Positions 30,095 to 38,741 of a stretch of 64,000 nt of DNA are shown here, piece by piece; within the stretch, counting starts at the first letter, position 1, and each line of letters begins with the position of its first letter. Under the pieces are notes generated by a model, which made no database searches, had not been told where the DNA came from, and was given only the letters and a program-made list of their open reading frames with translations. This DNA comes from Pseudomonas eucalypticola (lineage in GTDB: Bacteria > Pseudomonadota > Gammaproteobacteria > Pseudomonadales > Pseudomonadaceae). Location of the stretch: contig NZ_CP056030.1 in the NCBI RefSeq assembly GCF_013374995.1, forward strand, positions 1,210,501-1,274,500. The letters run 5' to 3'. A program made the position numbers and the translations under genes.

Positions 30095-31150
30095 ATGCAA
30101 CCTATCGTCGCCAGCATCGAGGCCATGGCCGCCTCGCGCGGTTACCAGTTGGACGAACAGCAGGGGGCGTGCATCAACCGCCTCGCCCACCTGGCCGAGC
30201 GGGTGATGCACCCACCATTGCTGCCCTCGCGAAAACCCAAGGGCCTTTATATATGGGGCCCCGTGGGCAGGGGCAAAAGCTTTCTGCTGGATGCCTTCTT
30301 CGACCGCCTGGCGCTCGCGGAAAAAAAGCGCTTCCACTTTCATGAGTTTTTCCGCGAGTTGCACGCGCGCATCTTCGCCAATGCCAGTAGTGAGCGCAGC
30401 ATGGAGGACGCCCTGGATGACATGCTCGAGGGCTGCAAGCTGCTGTGCTTCGACGAGTTCCACTTGCATGACATCGGTGATGCGATGCTGATCAGTCGGG
30501 TGTTCAGCGCGATCTTCGCGCGCCAGTGCGCGCTGGTGACCACCTCCAACTACCCGCCCGAAGGCTTGCTGCCCAACCCCCTCTACCATGAGCGTTTTCT
30601 GCCGACCATCCGCTTGATCGAAGCGCACATGGACGTGGTATCAATCGCCGGGGGCGTCGACTACCGCAGCTTGGGCGGCGAGGGCGATGCGTTCGGGCTC
30701 GGCGCATTCGTCTCTCCGGGCAACGCCACCCAACGCCACCAACTGGGCCTGCCCGAGGTCACGGCCACCTTTGTCGAACTAAAAGTCAACCACCGGCCGC
30801 TGCGGGTGATGGCAGCCTCGCAAGGGGCGCTTCATGTCGGTTTCAGTGATATCTGCGAGGCTCCCACGGCGACCATGGACTACCTGGTGCTGGTCAAGAC
30901 GTACCCGCGCTGGATCATCGAAGGTATTCCGCGTATTTCCACGGCGTCCCCCGCGGCGCAACAGCGTTTCCTCAACCTGGTGGATGTGTTGTATGACACG
31001 CGCTGCGAAGTGTTCATGATCAGTGCGTTGCCGTTGAATGAAGCGGTTGATCATTGTGATATCGCCGATATTGTACGAACCCGCAGTCGGCTCTCACAAA
31101 TGAAACAGTTACATGTTAAAAACGATACAGAAGTGGCGTTTGGCCATTAG
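30095..31150 (+). CDS. AFG1/ZapE-like P-loop ATPase
   Basis: 351-residue AAA-type ATPase of the AFG1 family. Walker A is GPVGRGKS, Walker B LLCFDEFH; sensor-like VTTSNYPPEGLLPN follows, and the order of conserved blocks matches ZapE. Pseudomonads normally have a ZapE gene elsewhere, so this is probably an extra copy. It stands at the left edge of the accessory block, 97 bases before the permease gene and on the same strand. Start ATG has AAGGA upstream. Its relation to the following cluster is unknown. Confidence 0.88.
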   Translation: MQPIVASIEAMAASRGYQLDEQQGACINRLAHLAERVMHPPLLPSRKPKGLYIWGPVGRGKSFLLDAFFDRLALAEKKRFHFHEFFRELHARIFANASSERSMEDALDDMLEGCKLLCFDEFHLHDIGDAMLISRVFSAIFARQCALVTTSNYPPEGLLPNPLYHERFLPTIRLIEAHMDVVSIAGGVDYRSLGGEGDAFGLGAFVSPGNATQRHQLGLPEVTATFVELKVNHRPLRVMAASQGALHVGFSDICEAPTATMDYLVLVKTYPRWIIEGIPRISTASPAAQQRFLNLVDVLYDTRCEVFMISALPLNEAVDHCDIADIVRTRSRLSQMKQLHVKNDTEVAFGH

Positions 31151-31151
31151 T

Positions 31152-31168
31152 ACCAAGGTATGATTGGT
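31152..31168 (+). promoter_or_regulatory. Inverted repeat over a -10-like hexamer upstream of the oxidative gene cluster
   Basis: ACCAA (31152-31156) and TTGGT (31164-31168) are inverted arms bracketing TATGAT (31159-31164), a five-of-six match to a -10 element. It lies just after the AFG1-like gene and 80 bases before the permease ATG, in a locally AT-rich stretch. A repressor bound here would block RNA polymerase. The -35 is poor, so this stays tentative. Confidence 0.35.
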
Positions 31169-31247
31169 GCGCATGAAACTTTTGGTTAGCGTACGGTCAA
31201 TCGGCAGGAACGCCAGATAACAAGAACAACACGAATGGAGTCATGCA

Positions 31248-32000
31248 ATGAGCGACGCGTTTGCAGTCGGGTTGCCCGGCTATGCGATCATTTTCGCCGC
31301 ACTGTTATGTGCGTATATCATTTTCGGCATCGCCGGATTTGGTACCGCTCTTATCGCCAGCCCTGTGCTGGTGCTGTATATCCCCATCGCCAAGATCGTT
31401 CCGTTACTCGCGTTGATGGACTTGTGCGCCGCACTGGTCAATGTCAGCCGTGATGGCCGCAAGGCCGACTGGCGCGAGCTCAGGCGGCTGGTACCGCTGA
31501 TGGTGGTGGGCAGCCTGATCGGGGCGGCCATTCTGCTGAAGGCCAGGCCCGATATCCTGCTGCTGGCGCTGGGCATCTTCGTGGTGGGCTACTCACTGTA
31601 TTCACTCAGTGGGCTCAAGCCAGACCGCACCTTTTCTCCGGCATCGGCCATTCCCTTCGGCTCGGTGGGTGGCGTGTTCAGCGCCTTGTTCGGCAGCGGC
31701 GGTTTCATTTACGCCATTTATCTCAGCGGCCGGATCAAAGACAAGAATGCCATGCGCATCACGCAAACCACACTCATCGGTTTGAGTACCCTGACCCGGG
31801 TGGTGCTGTTTGCCCTGGCAGGGGTGTACCTGGACAGCAGCCTGTTGTGGCTGGCACTGTTTCTCGCCCCGGGCATGTTGCTCGGCACGGCCATAGGTCG
31901 CCGGCTGACATTGAAGATGTCCCGGGAACAATTCCTCAAACTTATCAATATTGTCGTGCTCGCCTCTGGCGTGGCATTGATCATCCGTTACTTCAGCTGA
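31248..32000 (+). CDS. TSUP (TauE/SafE) family membrane permease
   Basis: Integral membrane protein of 250 residues with about seven or eight hydrophobic spans; the GIAGFGTALIASPVLVLYIP start and the second half-repeat FGSVGGVFSALFGSGGF match TauE/SafE permeases. Members export or import small anions such as sulfite, sulfonates, sulfoacetate or organic acids. A GGAG ribosome-binding site precedes the ATG. It is first of eight co-oriented genes ending with a tautomerase, so it may move the substrate or product of that pathway. The cargo cannot be told from sequence. Confidence 0.9.
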   Translation: MSDAFAVGLPGYAIIFAALLCAYIIFGIAGFGTALIASPVLVLYIPIAKIVPLLALMDLCAALVNVSRDGRKADWRELRRLVPLMVVGSLIGAAILLKARPDILLLALGIFVVGYSLYSLSGLKPDRTFSPASAIPFGSVGGVFSALFGSGGFIYAIYLSGRIKDKNAMRITQTTLIGLSTLTRVVLFALAGVYLDSSLLWLALFLAPGMLLGTAIGRRLTLKMSREQFLKLINIVVLASGVALIIRYFS

Positions 32001-32125
32001 ACCCGTACAGGGCCTGAGCGCCCCTGATGACCTGTGCCTGTTCGTCCAACTTCCGAGTTGGGCGGCGGGTTGTGCCGTGCCTGAAAACCGCAAGCTTCGC
32101 CAATAACGATAATAGGAGAACGCGT

Positions 32126-33655
32126 TTGGACAACAATCACCCGAATGAAATGATGACGGGCTCAGAGTTTCTGGACAGCCTTGATGACGGTCGCCATGTG
32201 TATATCTATGGTGAGCGTGTCGAGAATGTTTGCGAACACCGGGCGTTTCGTAACAGTGCGCATTCATTGTCTCGCTTATACGATGCCCTGCATGATCCTG
32301 CCAGCCAGGAGGTGATGACCGATATCGACCCGGATGGTTACCGGACCCACCGCTACTTCATGCCCTCGCGTTCCGCGCAGGACTTGCTCAAGGCTCGGGA
32401 TGCCATTGCCCATTGGTCACGGTTGTCTTACGGCTTCATGGGCCGCACACCGGATTACAAAGCAGGTTTCACCGCCACCCTGCACTCGGACCCGGACTTG
32501 TACGCGCCGTTTCATGACAATGCGCAAAGCTGGTACAGGAAGTCGGCGCACAAGGTCATGTTCCTCAACCACGTCCTGGTCAACCCACCGGTGGGCAGGG
32601 CACGGCAGATCGCCGACATGCGCGACATTTATCTGCATGTGGAAAAAGAGACTGACGCTGGAATCATCGTGCGCGGCGTGAAAATGGTCGCCACCACCGC
32701 AGCGCTGTCCAATGCCACGTTTGTCGCGCAGAACAGCGCCACCCATTATCAGGCCGGGGCCGAGGAAGATTTCGCCTTGTGCTTCATCCTGCCGATGAAC
32801 GCACCCAACCTCAAGATCATGTGCCGCCGCTCATTCGAGGCGGCGTCGCTGAGCCCGTTCGACCACCCGCTTTCCAGCCGCTTCGACGAAAACGATTCGG
32901 TGCTGATCTTCGACGGCGTACTGGTGCCTTGGGAAAACGTGCTGATCTACCGCGATATCGAGCGGGCGCGCAGCTTTTACGCCGCGTCCGGTTTCCTCAA
33001 CCGTTACCCGCTGCAGTCAGGCACGCGGTTGGCGGTGAAGATGGACTTCATCTGCGGGCTATTGAGCAAGGTGCTGGAGTCCAATGGTTCGGCGCAGTTC
33101 CGTGGCATTCGCACACGCCTGGCGGACATCGTCGCGTTGCGCAACCTGATGTGGTCGTTGACCGAGAACTTGTGCCTGAACCCCGAGACCCGGCGCGACG
33201 GCTCGGTAGTGCCACGCCTGGAGGCTGCGGCGACGGTGCGTTACTTCGGCACGCAGATGATGAGCCAGCTCAAACCGGTGTTCAACACCATCCTGGGCGG
33301 CTCGCCCATCATGCAGACCGCCAGTTGGCTGGATATGGGCAACCCGGACGTTCGTCCCTTGATAGACCTCTATTACCAGGGCACCGACCAGAGCGCCGGT
33401 GAGCGAATGAAGCTGATCAAGCTGCTATGGGACGCCTTGGGCAGTGAGTTCGCCGGTCGCCACGAACTCTACGAGCACAACTACGCCGGCAACAATGAGC
33501 AGGTGCGCCTGGACATGCTGCGCCACTGCGAAAGCGCCGGGGTGCTGGCCCAGTGTACCGACCTGGTCGATCGCTGCCTCGCCGATTACAACGAGCAGGG
33601 CTGGGCCCCGGGCTCGGGCTGGCGCTTCGACCCCGCGCAACACGAAGTCCGTTAA
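32126..33655 (+). CDS. HpaB/PvcC-type FADH2-dependent monooxygenase
   Basis: 509-residue oxygenase of the 4-hydroxyphenylacetate 3-hydroxylase family (acyl-CoA dehydrogenase fold). Seen: MTGSEFLDSLDDGRHVYIYGE start, the GRTPDYKAGF segment, and a DGVLVPWENVLIYRD strand, all typical of HpaB and PvcC. Relatives hydroxylate phenols or amino-acid-derived aromatics using FADH2 from a separate reductase. The likely start is TTG at 32126, with AGGAG eight bases upstream; ATG at 32150 is the alternative. No classical HpaC gene is adjacent, but a PaiB-like FMN protein is in the cluster. Substrate unknown. Confidence 0.9.
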   Translation: MDNNHPNEMMTGSEFLDSLDDGRHVYIYGERVENVCEHRAFRNSAHSLSRLYDALHDPASQEVMTDIDPDGYRTHRYFMPSRSAQDLLKARDAIAHWSRLSYGFMGRTPDYKAGFTATLHSDPDLYAPFHDNAQSWYRKSAHKVMFLNHVLVNPPVGRARQIADMRDIYLHVEKETDAGIIVRGVKMVATTAALSNATFVAQNSATHYQAGAEEDFALCFILPMNAPNLKIMCRRSFEAASLSPFDHPLSSRFDENDSVLIFDGVLVPWENVLIYRDIERARSFYAASGFLNRYPLQSGTRLAVKMDFICGLLSKVLESNGSAQFRGIRTRLADIVALRNLMWSLTENLCLNPETRRDGSVVPRLEAAATVRYFGTQMMSQLKPVFNTILGGSPIMQTASWLDMGNPDVRPLIDLYYQGTDQSAGERMKLIKLLWDALGSEFAGRHELYEHNYAGNNEQVRLDMLRHCESAGVLAQCTDLVDRCLADYNEQGWAPGSGWRFDPAQHEVR

Positions 33656-33727
33656 GCCACCACGCTGGTCCCGGCAGCCCCCCGAAAGGCTGTCACGGGC
33701 AGGTTCAGACTGAAAATGGAGCGGGAC

Positions 33728-34774
33728 ATGCTTTACGACAGTGGATGGAATCGCGAAGAACTGGATTACAAAGCCTTGGAGAACCAATGGCACGTGGTTG
33801 CGCGCAGTGAAGATGTCAGCGCCGAGCGGCCCACGGCTGTCAGGCTGCTGGGCGAAGACCTGGTGTTGTGGCGCGACGGCAGCGGGCGCATCCATGCCTG
33901 GAAAGACTACTGCGGCCACCGCGGCGCACGGCTCTCGCTGGGCTGCGTGAAGAAAGGCGAGATCGAATGCCCGTATCACGGCTGGCGCTATGACGGGCAG
34001 GGGGACTGCACCCTGGTGCCGGCTCACCCCGACCGACATGCCCCGGCTTCGGACCGGCTGATCTTCAAGCACTATGCCGAGGAGCGTTACGGTTATGTCT
34101 GGGCCAGCCTGGTGCGGCCCGAACGGCCACTGCCCGAACTGCCACAGTGGGACGACGATAGTTTTCGCAAGGTCTATGCCGGGCCTTATCACTATCAGGC
34201 CAATGCGCTGCGGGCACTGGAGAACTTCATCGATGCCTCGCATTTTCCTTTTGTGCACGCCCACCTCAACGGCTTGCCGGATGCACCGGAGCCGCTGAAG
34301 AAATACACCGTCAGCCAGGACGAGCGCGGCCTGCATTCATCGGAAATCAGTGTATTCCAACCTTTCGGCGACCACCGCGGCATCCCGGTGACTGCACGGT
34401 ACACCTATTCGGTGTTCAACCCGACCACGGCCTACTTCAAGAAGAAGACCGGAGAAGTCGAGCGCTTCTGCACCTTCTTCAATGCCACTCCGGTCGATGA
34501 GAAGGCCTGCATCATCTGGTTGATCGTGGCGATCAACTTCGGCCCCGAGTTGACCCTTGAGCAGATCCTGGCGCGGCAAAACACCGTGTTCGAGCAGGAC
34601 CGCCATATCGTCGAGTCACAACGCCCCGCCCGCCTGCCCCTGGACCCCAAGGCCGAGATGCACGTGACCAGCGACCGCCTGGGCTTTGAATACCGGCGTT
34701 GGTTGCGCGAGCTGGGCGAGGCCCGGCGCGCCCCCGGGCAACTTGAACAGACCATCCGCGCGGTATCACTGTGA
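33728..34774 (+). CDS. VanA-type Rieske non-heme iron oxygenase
   Basis: 348-residue oxygenase alpha subunit. The Rieske cluster site is complete: Cys62, His64, Cys81 and His84. The mononuclear iron site shows Asp169, His172 and His177 in ENFIDASHFPFVH, with a later FEQDRHIVESQRP segment typical of VanA/NdmA relatives, which do O- or N-demethylation or hydroxylation. A reductase partner is required, but none is encoded nearby. ATG at 33728 is preferred over 33716 because GGAG lies six bases before it. The aminotransferase gene follows after 13 bases. Confidence 0.92.
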   Translation: MLYDSGWNREELDYKALENQWHVVARSEDVSAERPTAVRLLGEDLVLWRDGSGRIHAWKDYCGHRGARLSLGCVKKGEIECPYHGWRYDGQGDCTLVPAHPDRHAPASDRLIFKHYAEERYGYVWASLVRPERPLPELPQWDDDSFRKVYAGPYHYQANALRALENFIDASHFPFVHAHLNGLPDAPEPLKKYTVSQDERGLHSSEISVFQPFGDHRGIPVTARYTYSVFNPTTAYFKKKTGEVERFCTFFNATPVDEKACIIWLIVAINFGPELTLEQILARQNTVFEQDRHIVESQRPARLPLDPKAEMHVTSDRLGFEYRRWLRELGEARRAPGQLEQTIRAVSL

Positions 34775-34787
34775 GCAGGAGCCAGCC

Positions 34788-36167
34788 ATGACCATGCAGT
34801 CACTTGAGCGTTTCATTGAGCGTGAATCCAATGCCAGAACCTATTCGCGCAACTTCCCGGGGGTATTGAGCCATGGCGCACTTGCCCAGGTGACCGACAG
34901 CGAAGGGCGTCAGTACCTCGATTGCCTGTGCTGCGCCGGGGCATTGGCCCTGGGCCACAATCATCCCTTCATCCAGCAGCGGGTGATCGAATTTCTGCAG
35001 TCGGGCCAGTTGCAGCAGGCACTGGACCTGGCGACGCCAGCGCGGCTGGCATTCGTGGATAAACTGTTCCAGTGTTTGCCCCGCGCTTTTGCCACGCAGG
35101 CCAAGGTGCAGTTCTGCGGCCCCACGGGCGCCGATGGGGTGGAGGCCGCCCTGAAGCTGTTCAAGACCGCCACCGGCCGCCGTTCGGTGTTGGTGTTCCA
35201 GGGCGCCTACCACGGCATGACCCATGGCACGCTCGGCATGATGGGCAACATCGCCCCGCGCCAGGCCATTTCGGGAGTGCCCGGCGAGATCCAGTTTCTG
35301 CCTTACCCCTACACCTTCCGCAGCCCCTTCGGTGCGCAGGTGGATGCACTTGAAACCGAGCGGCTGAGCCTGGCCATGCTGGAAACGGCACTCAGCGATC
35401 CGGAAAGCGGGGTATGCAAACCGGCGCTGGTGCTGCTGGAGGCGGTTCAGGGGGAAGGGGGCTGCATTCCCGCCAGTGCGCCTTGGCTCAAGGGGGTCAG
35501 GGAGATCACCGAGCGCCATGGCGTACCCCTGGTCATCGATGAAGTGCAGTCCGGGATCGGTCGTACCGGTGATATGTTCGCGTTCGAGCACGCCGGTATC
35601 GTTCCCGATGCCATCGTTGTATCCAAAGCCATCGGTGGCGGCTATCCATTGTCGTTGCTGTTGTACCGGGACGCGTACGACCAGTGGAAACCCGGCGCCC
35701 ATGCAGGCACCTTCCGCGGAAACCAGATTGCCCTGGTCAGCGGCCTGGCGACGCTGGAGTACATCGAGCAGACCAACCTGCTGGCCCATGTTCGCCAGGT
35801 GGGTGCGCAACTCAAGGAGGGCTTGCTGGACATCCAGAGCCGGTACCCCTGTATCGGCGATGTGCGTGGGCGCGGCCTGATGCTGGGCGTGGAACTGGTG
35901 GATGCCGATGCGCAGCCCGATGCCCTTGGCCACCCGCGCGGCGCTACGCAACTGGCCGCCAGCGTCAAGAAGGCCTGCCTGCAGGCGGGGCTGATCATTG
36001 AAAGCGGTGGGCGCAACAATGCGGTGCTGCGCTTCCTGCCGCCGCTGGTGATCACTGCGCTGGAAATCCAGACGTTGCTGGCGCGCTTTGAGCAAGCATT
36101 GGCCGCGTGTGCTCCGGCCCGCGCACGGCCGTTGTCGGCACCGGGTTTCGCCGAGGTGCAGCCATGA
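34788..36167 (+). CDS. Diaminobutyrate--2-oxoglutarate aminotransferase (Dat/PvdH-like)
   Basis: Class III PLP aminotransferase of 459 residues. The N-terminal ESNARTYSRNFP, LALGHNHP, FCGPTGADGVEAALKL and the C-terminal RGRGLMLGVELVD closely match diaminobutyrate aminotransferases of siderophore pathways. These convert aspartate semialdehyde and glutamate to L-2,4-diaminobutyrate. The PLP lysine is Lys280 in VVSKAIGGGYPL; DEVQ is at 251-254. The stop overlaps the next gene by four bases (ATGA). No diaminobutyrate decarboxylase is nearby. The direction of reaction in this pathway is inferred. Confidence 0.9.
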   Translation: MTMQSLERFIERESNARTYSRNFPGVLSHGALAQVTDSEGRQYLDCLCCAGALALGHNHPFIQQRVIEFLQSGQLQQALDLATPARLAFVDKLFQCLPRAFATQAKVQFCGPTGADGVEAALKLFKTATGRRSVLVFQGAYHGMTHGTLGMMGNIAPRQAISGVPGEIQFLPYPYTFRSPFGAQVDALETERLSLAMLETALSDPESGVCKPALVLLEAVQGEGGCIPASAPWLKGVREITERHGVPLVIDEVQSGIGRTGDMFAFEHAGIVPDAIVVSKAIGGGYPLSLLLYRDAYDQWKPGAHAGTFRGNQIALVSGLATLEYIEQTNLLAHVRQVGAQLKEGLLDIQSRYPCIGDVRGRGLMLGVELVDADAQPDALGHPRGATQLAASVKKACLQAGLIIESGGRNNAVLRFLPPLVITALEIQTLLARFEQALAACAPARARPLSAPGFAEVQP

Positions 36168-37465
36168 GCGGTCGCGACCCGTTGCATGATGTGCTGGGCA
36201 TCGGTTTCGGCCCGGCTAACATTGCCCTGGCGGTAGCGTTCGAAGAGCTGGCGCCGGACTTGAGCGTGCGGTTTATCGAGCGCAGGCCGCGGGCCGCCTG
36301 GCAACCGAACATGTTGCTGGCGGGGTCCGATATCCAGAACCACCCGTTGCGGGACCTGGTGACGCCGCGCAATCCACGCAGCCGCTATTCGTTCACCAAC
36401 TTTCTGTTCGAGAACGGGCGCCTGTACGAGCATTTGAACTTGCCCTTGCACTACCCACTGCGGCTCGAATACGCCCAGTATGTCAGTTGGGTAGCCGGTT
36501 TCTTCGCTTCCCGCGTGGATTACGGCCGCACCGCGCAGCAGGTGGAACTGGTCGAAGCCCAGCCCCAGGTACCCCGCCATTATCGGGTGACCACGGCTGA
36601 AGGGCAGGTGTACCGGGCCAGGAGCCTGGTCCTGGCGCCAGGACGTACGCCCCATATACCGGCGCCGTTCGCCGATGTGCGGGACGCCCGCGTGCAGCAC
36701 CTGAACCATTACCTGCCAGCGCTGGAGGCGGCAGTGGCGGCCACTGGCTCGCGTTGCCGTGTCGCTGTCATTGGTGGCAGCCAGAGCGCGGTGGAAATTC
36801 TCCTGCATGCCGAACAGCACCCCGGGGTGAGCCAGGTTACGGGCTATACCCGCAACTTCGGTTTTCGTCAGAAGGACACCAGCCCGTTCTCCGACGAAGT
36901 GTATTTTCCGGCCTTCGTCGACACCTTCCATCAGGCCAGCCCTGCCAACAAGCGACGCCTGCGCAACGAATTGGCGGCCACCAACTATTCCTCGGCCGAT
37001 ATCGACGTGCTCAACCAGCTTTACCTGCGCCGTTACGAGCAGCAGTTGCTGGGCGGGGACCGCTTGCGGATCAATACCTGCCAGGAAATCATCGAGTGCG
37101 CGGCGACGCCCGACGCTGTGACGGTACAGGCGCGGCACTTTCTGCAGGGCACCGTCCAGCAGGATGCGTTTGACCTGGTGATACTGGCCACCGGTTTTCT
37201 CGACCTGGGCGACGGCGAGCGTCAGGAGCCCTGCCCGCCGCTGTTGCTCGGGGTGGCAGGCGACAGGGACGCCCTGGCCATTGGCCGAGATTATCAGGTG
37301 CAACTGCAGGGCGGCCTCCCGGCCTACCTCAACGGCTTGTGCGAGTCTTCCCATGGCATGGGCGATGCGGGGTCGTTCAGTTTGCTGGCGATCCGGTCGC
37401 AGACCATCGTCGACTCGCTGTTGGGCCAATTCGAGCATGGAGCGGAGCGCCAGCGCTATGGTTGA
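36164..37465 (+). CDS. SidA/IucD/PvdA-family amine N-hydroxylase
   Basis: FAD- and NADPH-dependent N-monooxygenase of 433 residues. FAD site GIGFGPANIALAV lies at residues 12-24, NADPH site GGSQSAVE at 204-211, and a late ATGF motif precedes the C-terminal substrate region. The family hydroxylates the terminal amine of ornithine, lysine or short diamines to make hydroxamate precursors. Coupling by ATGA to a diaminobutyrate aminotransferase suggests a C4 diamine as substrate, which would be unusual. No acetyltransferase, formyltransferase or siderophore synthetase follows, so a hydroxamate siderophore is not the obvious product. Confidence 0.92.
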   Translation: MSGRDPLHDVLGIGFGPANIALAVAFEELAPDLSVRFIERRPRAAWQPNMLLAGSDIQNHPLRDLVTPRNPRSRYSFTNFLFENGRLYEHLNLPLHYPLRLEYAQYVSWVAGFFASRVDYGRTAQQVELVEAQPQVPRHYRVTTAEGQVYRARSLVLAPGRTPHIPAPFADVRDARVQHLNHYLPALEAAVAATGSRCRVAVIGGSQSAVEILLHAEQHPGVSQVTGYTRNFGFRQKDTSPFSDEVYFPAFVDTFHQASPANKRRLRNELAATNYSSADIDVLNQLYLRRYEQQLLGGDRLRINTCQEIIECAATPDAVTVQARHFLQGTVQQDAFDLVILATGFLDLGDGERQEPCPPLLLGVAGDRDALAIGRDYQVQLQGGLPAYLNGLCESSHGMGDAGSFSLLAIRSQTIVDSLLGQFEHGAERQRYG

Positions 37466-38741
37466 TGCCGCATTGCAGGCTTTGCTGGACGCGCCCTCGG
37501 CGTGGCAAGGCAGCGTTCCTGGGGGGCGCGGCGCCGGCCCGTTGCCTGCGCACAGCGACATGGTGGTCGTGGGGGGCGGCATCGGCGGGCTCAGCGCTGC
37601 CCTGCATGCACTGCGCCGCGGGTGCAGCGTCACGGTATTGGAGGCGGGGGAGTTGGGAGCAGGGGCCAGTGGCCGTAATTCAGGCTTTGTCGTGCCCGTG
37701 CCGGCCCGGCATGGCCCCGACACACTCAACGCATTGCTGGGCGACGCCGCGGGGCCGTATGTGCGGGCCTTGCAACAGGCCGCACGGCAGGCACTGAGCC
37801 GGGGCGGCCCGCAGGTGGTGCGCCAGGGCTGGTTACAGCCCTTTGCGCAACCGCCCCTGGGCAGCCTTCGGCACCTGGCCAGGCAATGGCAGGCGCTGGG
37901 CATTGACGCTGAATGCGTGGAGGGCCAGCGCCTGGGCGCACTCGCAGGCACGCGATATTACCCCGAAGCCTTGCTGTTCAAGAGTGGGGGCGGTGTAGAT
38001 CCATTTGCCCTGCTGCACCAGTTGGCTGACGCCGTGATAGCGCTGGGTGGCTGTATCGTTGAGCAGTGCAGCGCATTGAATACCACGGTGCGCGGGCAGG
38101 GGGTCACCGTCCATACCCCACAAGGAGACATCCGCGCCGGCCGCGTGCTCCTGGCTGCAAATGCCTATGGTACGGGCGCGAGCCAAGCGACTCGGCGGCC
38201 CATCGGCCGTATCGCCCTGGGCCTGGGGACGTTTAGCTGCGAGGACCTGCCGCCCGAAACCGCCTGTCTGCCCTTTTCCGACGCCCGCAAGGATATGTGG
38301 TTTTGCCGGCGCTTGACGGGCAACCGCTTGATGACGGGGGCGTTCATCCTGCCGGGCGCGGGCGGGACAGCGGCGGCCGCAGGGCTGATGAGCAGGCGCT
38401 TGCAGGCCCTCTTCGGTCCAGGCCCATGGTCACCAGGGCAGCTATGGGCCGGTTACGTGGGCGTGACCCGCACGGGGATGCCGGTGGTGCGCCAGCACGG
38501 CCCAAGGATCATTCGGTGGAGCGGCTGCAATGGGCGCGGTATCGCCTTGTCGAGCCTGATGGCGCAGCGGTTGGTGGACCACCTGATGGGTGAGCCCATG
38601 CCGACGCTGCCGCAAGCCACGTTCAACAGTGCGCTGCTGGTCCGCTGGTTGGCGCACTCGGTTATCCAACGCGACCGCCGCCGCCAGAAGAAAGCGGCGA
38701 TGGCCCAGCCCTCCAGTTTTTCACGCGAGATCATTTCATGA
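37458..38741 (+). CDS. DAO-family FAD oxidoreductase (DadA/PuuB-like)
   Basis: 427-residue flavin oxidase or dehydrogenase of the D-amino-acid oxidase fold. The dinucleotide site MVVVGGGIGGLSAALHA lies at about 35-51; GASGRNSGFVVPVPARHG resembles PuuB/PauB polyamine oxidases and DadA. The C-terminal GYVGVTRTGMPVV and CNGRGIALSSLMAQ blocks are typical. The start overlaps the N-hydroxylase end by eight bases, and the next gene overlaps its stop. It could oxidise an amine or the N-hydroxylated intermediate. An ATG seven codons upstream is possible. Confidence 0.88.
   Translation: MVDAALQALLDAPSAWQGSVPGGRGAGPLPAHSDMVVVGGGIGGLSAALHALRRGCSVTVLEAGELGAGASGRNSGFVVPVPARHGPDTLNALLGDAAGPYVRALQQAARQALSRGGPQVVRQGWLQPFAQPPLGSLRHLARQWQALGIDAECVEGQRLGALAGTRYYPEALLFKSGGGVDPFALLHQLADAVIALGGCIVEQCSALNTTVRGQGVTVHTPQGDIRAGRVLLAANAYGTGASQATRRPIGRIALGLGTFSCEDLPPETACLPFSDARKDMWFCRRLTGNRLMTGAFILPGAGGTAAAAGLMSRRLQALFGPGPWSPGQLWAGYVGVTRTGMPVVRQHGPRIIRWSGCNGRGIALSSLMAQRLVDHLMGEPMPTLPQATFNSALLVRWLAHSVIQRDRRRQKKAAMAQPSSFSREIIS

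Noticed and set aside
35642..37951. 769-codon minus-strand frame across the aminotransferase and N-hydroxylase genes
   Set aside because: Low-complexity shadow of high-GC coding DNA; the plus strand has complete enzymes.
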